Positions 16,451 to 24,409 of a DNA stretch of 64,000 nucleotides are shown one piece after another. This DNA comes from a virus. The DNA lies in the IMG/VR virus record IMGVR_UViG_3300018036_001349, positions 1 to 64,000 of that record. One strand, 5' to 3'. The position numbers and the translations under genes are program-made. The stretch's first letter is position 1; each line of letters starts with the position of its first letter. The notes under the pieces are model-generated. The model was not told the origin of the DNA, made no database searches, and saw nothing but the letters and a program-made list of their open reading frames with translations.

Positions 16451-18172
16451 TTATACTAAAGGCGTTTCTGCTGCAACTGCACCAGGATCGATGTCCACAT
16501 CAATTTCCTCACCGCCTGCTTCGATGTCACCGCCGGTTTCAATATCTGCATCAAAATCAGCAGGACTAACACCGACTGTGCGTAAATCTTTGCCCATTGG
16601 ATCAAGTTCACTTGGTTGCCCAGTTTCTTCACTCCACAATTTCGAGTTTTCTTGCAACTCGTCGTCAGTGAGACCCAGGTAACGTTTCATAAGAAAACGC
16701 TTGCTCATGTAGGGAATTTGCTCTAATGTGCTAAACGCTTGCATACGAGTTGTATCAAGTTCAGCTTGACGATAACTAGCAAAATTCTGTGGCGGTGCAA
16801 ACTTGATGCTAAACAACCCGCTGTCAATGTTAAAGCCTCTCCAGCGCAAAAACATTTTAAATTCATCATCAAGTTTTTGACAAATTTGCTTTTGCAGTCT
16901 TTCGCAATACTGATTAAATCTATATTCTTGTATAAGTGCAGTACCAACACGACCGTCGTTCATTGGTCGATCACTGTCGTCTGGGCCAGTCGGAAGGTAG
17001 CTGCTAGGAACACGAAGTCCTCTGCACATCTTGTTGTTAAAGTATTTTAAATCGTCGATTTGTCCAAGGTTTTCGCCTCCTGGTAGTGTTTCAACTTTTG
17101 ATCCTCTACCTTCTGCTGTTTGTGGAAAGAAGTAATCTTCGTTGATTGACAATGGATTGTATGTAGTATCCATTGTAGTACCAGCTTGCCCGCCTTGTTG
17201 ATTGGGAATACGTCTTTGGTGCACTTCATTTTTAACACGTTCAACAAACTGCATAGCAAGGTGACTTGGCATGTTGCCTACATCAATATAAAATACTCTA
17301 CGTTCTGGCGCACGTTGCACACGATAAATTAGAATCGAGTCTTCAAGTAACTCTTTTTGCTTGAATACTTTGAAAATCATTTCAAGTATACTTTGACTAA
17401 ACGGCCAATAAAAATCCAAGCCTTCACTAAGTCCAAGGTGTACTATGTTTTTAGCATCAATTACTGTTTCGTTTATAGTGTGTTCAAATCTACTTTGCCC
17501 ACCTGCAAGAGGTGCATTTGGGATAGTGTAGTTTGAATTTGATCCGCCGCTGCCGCCAATTGACCCTGCATTAGGATTTGATCCATAGTCTGTGGTGCTT
17601 TTAGGAGCAATGCTTAAATTTTGAAAGTTGGGATTGATATCACGAATAACGTATTGTTCAGGTTTCTTGCCTTCGTTTTCATTGACAATAACTCTTACTA
17701 CTTTGGTCATGTCAACCCAGTATAGTTCAAAGGTTTCTGGATCTCTAACAAAAACTTGATCGCCGTACTTCAACGTGTTACGGAAAAGACGGAATATACG
17801 TTGATCAAACTTGTTGAGTTTAGTCCACTGTTGTAGTTGTTTTCTAATAATCTCAATTTCGTTGTTTGTAGGAGTATCAGTGTATTCAACTTCAAACGGT
17901 GTGTTGTTGCTTTCATTGGTTTGTGTTGCAAACTCAGCAATGATATCTAAACATGCATTGATTTCACTGTCGCAATCCATATTTTCATACTGATTGTAGC
18001 GTTCAATTCTGTTAGGGTGACCTGAATACACTTCAGGCAAGTGACTTTGGTAATTCTTAAAACCAAATTGGCCGCCTTGACCATTTGATCCTTGAGTAGA
18101 CCGTCCGCTAATAGGCGAAAGTTGCCCACCTTCGTTGCCTACCACTTTAAAGTATTTTTTCCATCCGGCCAT
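16451..18172 (-). CDS. gp20: Portal vertex protein gp20
   Basis: The T4 gp20-family portal forms the dodecameric ring through which DNA enters and the tail attaches. Recognised segments include FRNTLKYGDQVFVRD, LYWVDMTKV, LGLSEGLDFYWPFSQSILE, RRVFYIDVGNMP, and KYFNNKMCRGLRVPSSYLP with the following DSDRPMNDGRVG, all conserved in gp20. The length, 573 aa, is close to T4 (524). A GATAAATA box lies just upstream. The C-terminal 60 residues are acidic and rich in Gly and Ala. It heads the head-morphogenesis run read leftwards. Confidence 0.95.
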   Translation of the reverse strand: MAGWKKYFKVVGNEGGQLSPISGRSTQGSNGQGGQFGFKNYQSHLPEVYSGHPNRIERYNQYENMDCDSEINACLDIIAEFATQTNESNNTPFEVEYTDTPTNNEIEIIRKQLQQWTKLNKFDQRIFRLFRNTLKYGDQVFVRDPETFELYWVDMTKVVRVIVNENEGKKPEQYVIRDINPNFQNLSIAPKSTTDYGSNPNAGSIGGSGGSNSNYTIPNAPLAGGQSRFEHTINETVIDAKNIVHLGLSEGLDFYWPFSQSILEMIFKVFKQKELLEDSILIYRVQRAPERRVFYIDVGNMPSHLAMQFVERVKNEVHQRRIPNQQGGQAGTTMDTTYNPLSINEDYFFPQTAEGRGSKVETLPGGENLGQIDDLKYFNNKMCRGLRVPSSYLPTGPDDSDRPMNDGRVGTALIQEYRFNQYCERLQKQICQKLDDEFKMFLRWRGFNIDSGLFSIKFAPPQNFASYRQAELDTTRMQAFSTLEQIPYMSKRFLMKRYLGLTDDELQENSKLWSEETGQPSELDPMGKDLRTVGVSPADFDADIETGGDIEAGGEEIDVDIDPGAVAAETPLV

Positions 18173-18207
18173 GTATTATTTTTCCAATATGCACATTGTG
18201 ACACAAG

Positions 18208-18215
18208 TATTTATC
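18208..18215 (-). promoter_or_regulatory. Late promoter, GATAAATA
   Basis: The minus strand reads GATAAATACTTG, a 7/8 match to the late box, 35 bp before the gp20 start codon. It straddles the stop codon of the upstream tape-measure-like gene. Confidence 0.6.
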
Positions 18216-20400
18216 ACCCTTGCCTGGCCCGCTGTAGTATCTGCTCACTGGTACGATTAGCACGATCCATTGCAGTTACAATTTCAGTTAACTTTTCAAT
18301 GGTTAGATCTGACACTTCTTTTCTTGCTAAAGTGTCTGCTTTAGAATTTGCCAACTGACTGTTTGCTACTGTGAGATTTTCATTTAATACATCTGATAGA
18401 CTTCCACTGGTTCTTAACGTGCCACTAGGGCCTGCTGTTGAAGATGTAGCATCTGATGTTCCTGGCGGAGCATATTTTCTTCTACTTTCCTCAAATAGTT
18501 TTAATAAATCACCATTGCTTCCATAATCTGGTGTTGCACCTGATGGCAAAGTACCTGCACCCCCAGTTGTTGTTCCGTTATTTCCAGATGCATTATCAAT
18601 AAATCTTCCAAATCCAAACATCTTTTTGATGTTTTCCCAGGTTTCTGCGTTTTGTTTCCTTGAGTTATCAAGTCGTTCTTGAATTTGCTGTTGTGCAGCG
18701 GCTCTTTCATCAGGGGACATATTTGTGTAATCTACAATTCCAGTCCCAATATCTGGCATTATTTGTTCAGAAACTGCTGACTTTAATCCGGCTAGTCCAC
18801 CAGTGCTAAATGCTTCGAGCATTAAAAACATTTCTTCGTTTGTTCTTTGCACAATTCTTGCAAATTGTTCAATCGCTGCGGCAGCTGGGCCCATAAGCTC
18901 TTTAGCCATTTTGTCAGCTTCAATTGCTGCCCGTTGTAAAGCGACTTGTGCAGAAATTAGATCGGCAGTTGTGGTGTCTGTTGCTGTTGTTAAACTATCT
19001 TGCGATGTTTTTAATGCGTCTAAGTCGTCTGCTGTTAAATTAGCACGTTGGGCCACATTAAACATGCCTTCAAAAACTGCATCCATTGGTGTACCAAGGC
19101 CGACCAATCTAGCAATTCCTGCTGATCCTCCTAGAGAATCAAATCTATTGTTGATGCCTTGCATGATTAATGATGTTGCATCAAGATCACTTATAGTACC
19201 TGCACGTAGTGCAGCAACCGCAGCAACACCTTCTTGTCCAGCTGCAAGAACAAATCCTTGCGCAGCTTCGGTTCCTAAGTTTCCTGCCATTGCATCACGC
19301 AAACCATCGGCAATTTCTTTACTTGCAACAGTTTCAATAGCTGCTGATGTGGTTTGCATAGCTAGTGCAGCTCGTTTTCCTTCTTCGCCGCCCAATCTTT
19401 CTTGAATGTCAGCTGCGGCACCCATTAGACGTATGTTGCGTGTTTGTGCATCCATTATAGCTTGTTGATCGTCAATGCTTCTACCGGTTATTCTTGACAG
19501 TGTGGACAGTTTACGGATGTATTCTTCGCTGCCTTGTGCAAGTTCCCTAGCCGACATTGCTTCCACTCTACCAGTTCTTGCTTGCAACAACAAGTATTTT
19601 GATGTTAGTTCATTTTGCTTTTCAGCGCCCACACCCAAAGCTATCAAGCCTTGTCTGAATGGTTCCATGTCTGCAGAAACTCGAGAAAATCTTTCAATAC
19701 CTTCGCTTGCATCGCCAAACGCAAATGCAAGACCTTCGGCACCTTTGGACGCTACAGTACTAAACTGTGTAAAACTAAGTCCAGCATCGATGCTCTGATT
19801 CATTATCTCGGTTAACCCGCCAGCAGTTAATCCACCAACTTGCCCAATTGTGCGAAATGCTTCACTTGCACGTTGTACTTCGGCTGTTAGTTGCGGACCT
19901 ACTGTAGTAAGGATGTCAGAAACTGCTTCGGTGATTGCAGCAGCAAACTTGCCTACTGCATTGATTGCGCCGCCAATAACGCCGCCAACAACAGGAATAC
20001 CGTCAGCAAGCCCGCCTAGTGCTTCACCGGCTACTCCTGCTATTTTTCCTGTTGTCTTTAGTGCCGAGCCTGCCAGGTTTATTGACGGGTTTAAGCTGGT
20101 AAAGTCTTCCCTGCTTTGCCTAACTGCACTGGCTGCTTCTGCAAAAGACGATCCGGCTTTAACAGCGCCGACTGCCATTTTGCCTACTGCGGCAGTTCCT
20201 TTACCAACTGAATTAGCAAACGACTCTTGGGAAGATATTATTGCTTTGTACTTGTTTTGAACAACGTTTAACTGAGTGTTGATTTTATTCCATTGAGTAC
20301 TACCTACTTGCTGGCTGTTAGCCAGTTGCAACATAGATTGTTGCAAACGAGAGATTTCATCATTCAATCTCTGTAGGTCTTGATCATCAAACTCTGCCAT
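18214..20400 (-). CDS. Tape-measure-like tail protein, 728 aa
   Basis: The start is placed at 20400 (MAEFDDQDLQRLNDEISRLQ); the longer frame adds 36 residues across the promoter region. Residues 1-60 form a coiled coil. Residues 80-190 are Gly/Ala/Val-rich with amphipathic stretches (GIPVVGGVIGGAINAVGKFA), as in tail tape-measure proteins. The rest is mostly alpha-helical (QLTAEVQRASEAFRTIGQVG). The C-terminus is a low-complexity linker plus a helix. This pattern suggests a tape measure (role of T4 gp29), but no specific motif proves it. It is the first gene of the minus operon leading to gp20. Confidence 0.65.
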   Translation of the reverse strand: MAEFDDQDLQRLNDEISRLQQSMLQLANSQQVGSTQWNKINTQLNVVQNKYKAIISSQESFANSVGKGTAAVGKMAVGAVKAGSSFAEAASAVRQSREDFTSLNPSINLAGSALKTTGKIAGVAGEALGGLADGIPVVGGVIGGAINAVGKFAAAITEAVSDILTTVGPQLTAEVQRASEAFRTIGQVGGLTAGGLTEIMNQSIDAGLSFTQFSTVASKGAEGLAFAFGDASEGIERFSRVSADMEPFRQGLIALGVGAEKQNELTSKYLLLQARTGRVEAMSARELAQGSEEYIRKLSTLSRITGRSIDDQQAIMDAQTRNIRLMGAAADIQERLGGEEGKRAALAMQTTSAAIETVASKEIADGLRDAMAGNLGTEAAQGFVLAAGQEGVAAVAALRAGTISDLDATSLIMQGINNRFDSLGGSAGIARLVGLGTPMDAVFEGMFNVAQRANLTADDLDALKTSQDSLTTATDTTTADLISAQVALQRAAIEADKMAKELMGPAAAAIEQFARIVQRTNEEMFLMLEAFSTGGLAGLKSAVSEQIMPDIGTGIVDYTNMSPDERAAAQQQIQERLDNSRKQNAETWENIKKMFGFGRFIDNASGNNGTTTGGAGTLPSGATPDYGSNGDLLKLFEESRRKYAPPGTSDATSSTAGPSGTLRTSGSLSDVLNENLTVANSQLANSKADTLARKEVSDLTIEKLTEIVTAMDRANRTSEQILQRARQG

Positions 20401-20425
20401 TAAATTCTTACCCGTTTTTACGCTG

Positions 20426-20433
20426 TATAAGTA
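20426..20433 (+). promoter_or_regulatory. Possible late promoter for gp26, TATAAGTA
   Basis: The plus strand reads TATAAGTA, a 7/8 match, 31 bp before the gp26 start. It lies back to back with the minus-strand box at 20444-20451. Confidence 0.45.
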
Positions 20434-20443
20434 CAGTATCATA

Positions 20444-20451
20444 TATTTATG
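20444..20451 (-). promoter_or_regulatory. Late promoter for the tape-measure/head operon, CATAAATA
   Basis: The minus strand reads CATAAATA, a 7/8 match to TATAAATA, 43 bp upstream of the tape-measure-like start codon. Confidence 0.55.
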
Positions 20452-20463
20452 GTAGGAAAAAAC

Positions 20464-21309
20464 ATGGATCACAACAACCCGAACCCACTTGCAAAACACT
20501 TCAGGCAACCTGCAATTTATGTTACGTTACCAAGCAATGGAATGTACTACGACGAAAATATTCTAGTAATGCCAGAGAATAAAGAAATTCCAATTTATCC
20601 AATGACAGCACTGGACGAAATTGCATACAGAACTGCTGATGCATTGTTCAATGGCGCTGCTATTGCCAATGTAATAAAAAGTTGCATCCCTGCTTTTGTA
20701 GATCCTTGGAAGGTCAGCACACTTGATTTAGACACGTTGTTGATTGCTATAAGGATTGCAAGTTACGGACACGAAATGGAATTTACCAGCAAGTGCCCGG
20801 AGTGCAGCGAAACTAATGAGTTTGGTATTGATTTGAGAAGCATCATGGATCGAATCAAAACTCCAGATTTTTCAAAACCAGTTGTCAACGGAGACATTGA
20901 AATACATTTCAAACCGTTGACGTACACAGAACAAAACCGTAACAACATGTTGCAGTTCCAAGATCAAAAAATGTTGGAAGCATTACCTGATGCTGAAATT
21001 GACGAAGCCGAAAAGCTTAGATTGCTAACTGAAGCATTCCAAAGTCTCAGCGAGCTTACTGTAAATGCAATCAGTGACAGTATTAGCATGATACAAGCAG
21101 GCGATGATATTGTAGTAGACAAGGAACACATCACAGAATACATTAAAAACTGTGAATCAAAAGTTTTTTCAAAAGTACGCAAAAAAATTGAAGAAATTAA
21201 AAAACTAGGCGAGATTGAACCTCTCAGTATTACTTGTGCTGATTGCAAGCACCAATATGAAACGCCGTTTACTATGAATGTTGCAAATTTTTTCGAATCA
21301 GGCTCTTAA
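20464..21309 (+). CDS. gp26: Baseplate hub assembly protein gp26
   Basis: It matches the marine T4-like gp26 family: NPLAKHFRQPAIYVTLPSNG, then YPMTALDEI and ...AIANVIKSCIPAFVDPW near the N-terminus. Two CxxC pairs (CPEC near residue 112, CADC near residue 259) could form a zinc ribbon. The start at 20464 is chosen because TAGGA lies just upstream; a frame start 15 bases earlier is less likely. In T4, gp26 acts in hub assembly and gene 51 follows it, as here. The last codons contain the heptamer T TTT TTC (21288-21294), which could direct a -1 shift into gp51. Confidence 0.88.
   Translation: MDHNNPNPLAKHFRQPAIYVTLPSNGMYYDENILVMPENKEIPIYPMTALDEIAYRTADALFNGAAIANVIKSCIPAFVDPWKVSTLDLDTLLIAIRIASYGHEMEFTSKCPECSETNEFGIDLRSIMDRIKTPDFSKPVVNGDIEIHFKPLTYTEQNRNNMLQFQDQKMLEALPDAEIDEAEKLRLLTEAFQSLSELTVNAISDSISMIQAGDDIVVDKEHITEYIKNCESKVFSKVRKKIEEIKKLGEIEPLSITCADCKHQYETPFTMNVANFFESGS
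21288..21294 (+). promoter_or_regulatory. Candidate -1 ribosomal frameshift site, T TTT TTC
   Basis: In the gp26 frame the codons are AAT TTT TTC, so the heptamer T_TTT_TTC fits the X_XXY_YYZ rule exactly. Slipping back one base enters the open frame that ends at 21524 and encodes gp51. A small hairpin (GAC/GTC plus GATTG/CAATC) lies at 21321-21341, rather far downstream to be the usual stimulator. Confidence 0.6.
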
Positions 21310-21524
21310 CATCAGCTCCAGACGAGATTGAAGCAATCGTCGAGAAGATGGAAAAAGAAGTTAAGGGCCTAAAAGAGGATATGATGAAGATATGCTGGTA
21401 CATGCGTGGCGGTATTAGCTATTCTGAAATCACACAGATGAGTGGCCCAGAACGAGACATCTTGGGAAGCATCATCAAGGGCAACCTAGAAACAGCAAAG
21501 AAAACAGGAAGAGACTTTTGGTAA
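21294..21524 (+). CDS. gp51: Baseplate hub assembly catalyst gp51, probably made by -1 frameshift from gp26
   Basis: The frame ends with MMKICWYMRGGISYSEIT ... IIKGNLETAKKTGRDFW, the gp51 signature of marine T4-like phages. The first ATG is at 21348 (58 aa) and lacks a clear ribosome binding site, while coding-like residues (RLLTSAPDEIEAIVEKMEK) continue upstream of it into the gp26 overlap with no start codon. The frame is -1 relative to gp26 and is joined by the slippery T TTT TTC, giving a predicted gp26-51 fusion of 353 residues. The coordinates given cover the shifted frame. Gene order 26-51 is as in T4. Confidence 0.75.
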   Translation, partial: RIRLLTSAPDEIEAIVEKMEKEVKGLKEDMMKICWYMRGGISYSEITQMSGPERDILGSIIKGNLETAKKTGRDFW

Positions 21525-22021
21525 TCGACGAAGTAAAAGCCAACATCGAAGAATGGTTGATCAACTTCCTCGAAGTTCCGCATCCTGCATTAGGCAATTG
21601 GTCACCATGCCCGTATGCTAGAAAAGCACGACTAGCCAACAAATACAGTGTGCGCATAGGTACTTCCTTGGCACAAGACATGATAGATGTTGCTAAAGAA
21701 GGTATGGGCGACCAAGATGTGTACATTTATGTGTACAATCCTAATGATTACGATCCTGAAGAATTTGAAGACACAATTGATAATATCAACGAAGAAACAC
21801 TAGTACCCATTGACATGTTAGCATTGTCAGACCACCCAAGTGTCCCTGAAGTAGTTAATGGTGTGAAATTCAATCACGGAAAGTATGCACTAGCACTAGT
21901 ACAAAGTCGCAGCAAGTTACACAGTCATGCAAAGATATTAGGTAAAAAAGGTTTCTACAACGGCTGGGACGAAGAGTATCTTACTGGTCTATTTTCAAAT
22001 CGTGAAGATCCACGACTTTAG
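21518..22021 (+). CDS. Unknown protein with NWSPCPYAR motif, TTG start, 167 aa
   Basis: The frame has no ATG until well inside, but a TTG at 21518, overlapping the gp51 stop region, is preceded by AGGAAGA with five-base spacing, so TTG initiation is well supported. Residues 5-35 read NIEEWLINFLEVPHPALGNW then SPCPYARKARL, reminiscent of the CPFA/CPYA entry of DUF1415-like proteins; this is a weak resemblance. An acidic stretch (NPNDYDPEEFED) follows. It sits directly after gp51 and converges with the next minus-strand gene, overlapping it by 41 bp. Not assigned. Confidence 0.7.
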   Translation: MVIDEVKANIEEWLINFLEVPHPALGNWSPCPYARKARLANKYSVRIGTSLAQDMIDVAKEGMGDQDVYIYVYNPNDYDPEEFEDTIDNINEETLVPIDMLALSDHPSVPEVVNGVKFNHGKYALALVQSRSKLHSHAKILGKKGFYNGWDEEYLTGLFSNREDPRL

Positions 22022-22667
22022 AATTTAACAGCTTGGTGTCTCTTTTGCACAACCACACATAGTGATCAACATCAGTGCTCCAATGCTGCCCGGTCCACCA
22101 CTCAAATCCATCAACTCGGCTTTTGTAAGTGCATATTTTTTCATACCCACTTCCCATGTACACATATGAATATCCAGATTGTTTAGCCCATGCAATTTCG
22201 TGCTGCATTGTGCGTTCGCCCAACCGCAAATGCGGCTCATTATAGTCCCACGCAAATAATGCTGTTTCGATGCTGCCAGGGCTGTATCTACGTAGCTTGC
22301 TCCATGCTACTAACTCGTCATTGTTGTGATACCGAACATAGATATCCCAACTGAGTTGATCATCTAGTGCGTACATTTTTTTAAAGCCTTTTTTCAAACA
22401 GTAGGCATTGTACACATGATCCATTTCACTTGTAGCACTGTCGGTGATTTGGTAATTGTCTATTAGACTATAATCAGTGTTGGCAACATTTACTCTGGTA
22501 CTGCGGCTTTGATACCAAACTTTTTTACCTTTATCTACTGTTACTAGCCACCCTTGTGACAACGCTTCATCGTGTTCACTGGTGTCAACATCAACTAGGC
22601 TTGGTATATTGTAGATTATATCAGCTTGACTCAATGTGCCAAAAACATTATCGAATACTATTTTCAT
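21981..22667 (-). CDS. Arginyl/leucyl-tRNA-protein transferase-like (GNAT-fold) protein, 228 aa
   Basis: The C-terminal half has RYSPGSIETALFAWDYNEP, then LRLGERTMQHEIAWAKQSGY, SYVYMGSGYEKI and YKSRVDGFEWW. The order (LG...M..EI..A...G...YLG...YK..F...E) is that of the C-terminal domain of ATE1/Bpt aminoacyl-tRNA-protein transferases. Those enzymes add Arg or Leu to protein N-termini and mark them for degradation. The N-terminal zinc/cysteine cluster of ATE1 is absent, so a different acyl donor or acceptor is possible. The gene is antisense to its neighbours and has a weak ribosome binding site, which suggests a separately acquired moron. Confidence 0.55.
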   Translation of the reverse strand: MKIVFDNVFGTLSQADIIYNIPSLVDVDTSEHDEALSQGWLVTVDKGKKVWYQSRSTRVNVANTDYSLIDNYQITDSATSEMDHVYNAYCLKKGFKKMYALDDQLSWDIYVRYHNNDELVAWSKLRRYSPGSIETALFAWDYNEPHLRLGERTMQHEIAWAKQSGYSYVYMGSGYEKICTYKSRVDGFEWWTGQHWSTDVDHYVWLCKRDTKLLNSKVVDLHDLKIDQ

Positions 22668-22698
22668 TACTAACTATATATAGAAATAAGGAAACCCA

Positions 22699-23022
22699 AT
22701 GGACATTTACACTATCTACTCTGACGTCAATGAAGGCGTTAATGCACACGAATTCGTAACTAAAATGAGTGCGTTCCTAGATGAACTACCTACATTGCAC
22801 AGCTATCGCATCACTAGAATGAAACTTGGATTTCGTAGTATGGACTTGCCAGAGTTTCGAATTGACATGGAATTTAAAAACATGCAAGATCTCGACGATG
22901 CAATGAAACATGTAGTTACAGACACAAATGACATCGAAGTTAAGCACCATGCATTCAATCAACTGGTTGATGTGGAAACTATACAACATTTTCTGTATAG
23001 AGACTTTCCAGACCAGTACTAA
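22699..23022 (+). CDS. DUF6614-like small protein, 107 aa
   Basis: It begins MDIYTIYSDVNEGVNAHEFV and has YRITRMKLGFRSMDLPEFRI with a C-terminal HFLYRDFPDQY. This matches the layout of the uncharacterised DUF6614 family (an N-terminal IYxIxxDL strand, RRKLG, and a final LYRDFP). The size and strand order suggest a ferredoxin-like alpha-beta fold. AAGGAAA lies before the ATG, and its stop overlaps the start of the next gene by one base. The function is unknown. Confidence 0.65.
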   Translation: MDIYTIYSDVNEGVNAHEFVTKMSAFLDELPTLHSYRITRMKLGFRSMDLPEFRIDMEFKNMQDLDDAMKHVVTDTNDIEVKHHAFNQLVDVETIQHFLYRDFPDQY

Positions 23023-23843
23023 TGCGCATCCTGCTGTTAAATGATACTTCTAAATATCACAGCGGATGCAAACAGGTAATTAAAAACCTTAAATTACAAA
23101 TGCAACCACATACTGCTGTAGTTAGCATTCCAGTGACTGTACCCTATATACAATACAACGACTGGGATAATATTGATGCTGTTGTTGTTAACGGCGAAGG
23201 TACTATGCATAACAATCGTCAAGGTGCAGTTAGCTTACTAAACTTTGTAAACTTAGCCCAACAACAAAATAAACCCACAGTGCTGCTGAATTCAATTTGG
23301 CAGAACATGGACACTAGTTGGAAAAGTGTAACCGATAATTTGCAGCAATGGAGCGTAAGAGATGTGTATAGCCAAAAACACGCTCAACACGATTTTGGAA
23401 GAACTCCAGATTTATACCCAGACATTAGTTATATCAATTGCCCACAGGTGTCAACTGTTGAAACACAACACAACATCACACTAGGGCAATATGCATTTGA
23501 CAGTATACACAACCACACTAAACACACGCAACGAATAAACATATTCAAACAATCATGGCATGATGTAGTTAATCAGTTGCGCAACAGCAATCTATGTGTT
23601 ACTGGACGCTTTCATGAGGTTATGGCATGTATCTGTGCAGAAACACCATTTGTTGCTGTTGAAGGTAACAGTTGGAAAATGCAAGCACTCATTGCAAGTG
23701 CTGGTGCAGATATACCTGTACTCAAAGATTTTCCAATTAACTTACAAGATGTTGAGCATTTTTCCAGAACATACCATTTAGAATATGCTAAAGTATTTAA
23801 GTGGCATAAACAAACAATATCAAAGTTTTCTTTAACATTATAA
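23022..23843 (+). CDS. Polysaccharide pyruvyltransferase-like protein, 273 aa
   Basis: It begins MRILLLNDTSKYHSGCK, with VVVNGEGTMHNN (the GEGxxH strand), KPTVLLNSIW, WSVRDVYS and a C-terminal VTGRFHEVMACICAETPFVA then VEGNSWKMQAL. These are the hallmarks of the PS_pyruv_trans family (PF04230), which adds ketal pyruvate to sugars of exopolysaccharides or cell-wall polymers. Alteration of the host or virion surface glycan is inferred. It overlaps the preceding gene by one base (TAATG). A terminator hairpin begins at its stop codon. Confidence 0.75.
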   Translation: MRILLLNDTSKYHSGCKQVIKNLKLQMQPHTAVVSIPVTVPYIQYNDWDNIDAVVVNGEGTMHNNRQGAVSLLNFVNLAQQQNKPTVLLNSIWQNMDTSWKSVTDNLQQWSVRDVYSQKHAQHDFGRTPDLYPDISYINCPQVSTVETQHNITLGQYAFDSIHNHTKHTQRINIFKQSWHDVVNQLRNSNLCVTGRFHEVMACICAETPFVAVEGNSWKMQALIASAGADIPVLKDFPINLQDVEHFSRTYHLEYAKVFKWHKQTISKFSLTL

Positions 23844-23858
23844 GATGTCTAAAGACAT

Positions 23859-23892
23859 CTATTAATTCGCTGTCGCTCTTAATAGTTTTTTT
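23859..23892 (+). terminator. Intrinsic terminator of the gp26-pyruvyltransferase run
   Basis: CTATTAA, a 13-base loop, then TTAATAG is followed by seven T (23886-23892). An adjacent hairpin AGATGTC-TAAA-GACATCT (23843-23860) shares two bases with it. The stem is AT-rich, so efficiency may be modest. Confidence 0.6.
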
Positions 23893-24409
23893 ATACAAGT
23901 GATTAATATTATTAAGCACGAGAGAATCGAGTGTTTCATTATCATCTAGATTTTTTGGTCATACTTGCCCTTGCACAGGGCAAGCATAACCGAACATACA
24001 TCATCATCTGAGTCGTGTCAGTCACTTGAATAAAGAGATTTGCAATAGTTACAACGGATGCGGTTACGCTTTACACCCTACTCTAGCCTTGTCTCGCAAC
24101 GGAGCCCTGTGATATACTCATTCAAGCAAATATATCGAGAGCACAGGTTGTATCTGTTTCACAGAGCCTGTATCATTTTAGCCTTAAGTTAGCTTGTCCT
24201 TGGAACTCACTATATCTGTTCATGCAATTACTACATGTTCTCATAGTGGGTCGAGGTGCCTCGACCAAACAATGTTCCTATAATAGCTGAGAATTTTAAA
24301 AGGGAAATTTAAAAAGAAGTTTGAGCATTGCTCTGTTTGTTTGCCTGTGCATAGTGTTTATGCGAATGTTTTGTATGTAGTAAATTTATGTATATAGTAA
24401 AGCATTATG
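23893..24409. ncRNA. Putative structured non-coding RNA between convergent genes
   Basis: About 520 bp without a coding frame holds many long complementary pairs: CTTGCCC/GGGCAAG (23964-23984), GGTCGAG/CTCGACC (24249-24266) with CACTAT/ATAGTG (24208-24248) inside GGAAC/GTTCC (24202-24278), CCTGTG/CACAGG (24106-24147) and ATATA/TATAT (24112-24135). The loop of the last contains ATTCAAG (24120-24126), which pairs with CTTGAAT (24025-24031), forming a pseudoknot. Further hairpins are GAGC-ATT-GCTC (24323-24333) and GCATA/TATGC (24349-24363). The strand is undecided. It is not a tRNA, tmRNA or RNase P RNA by the motifs I could check. It could also be a set of bidirectional terminators. Confidence 0.5.

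Noticed and set aside
23893-24409. tmRNA, tRNA, RNase P RNA or hammerhead ribozyme in the gene-free gap
   Set aside because: No acceptor-stem/T-arm pair, no tag frame ending in an Ala-Ala type signal, no RNase P core strings and no CUGAUGA/GAAA core on either strand.
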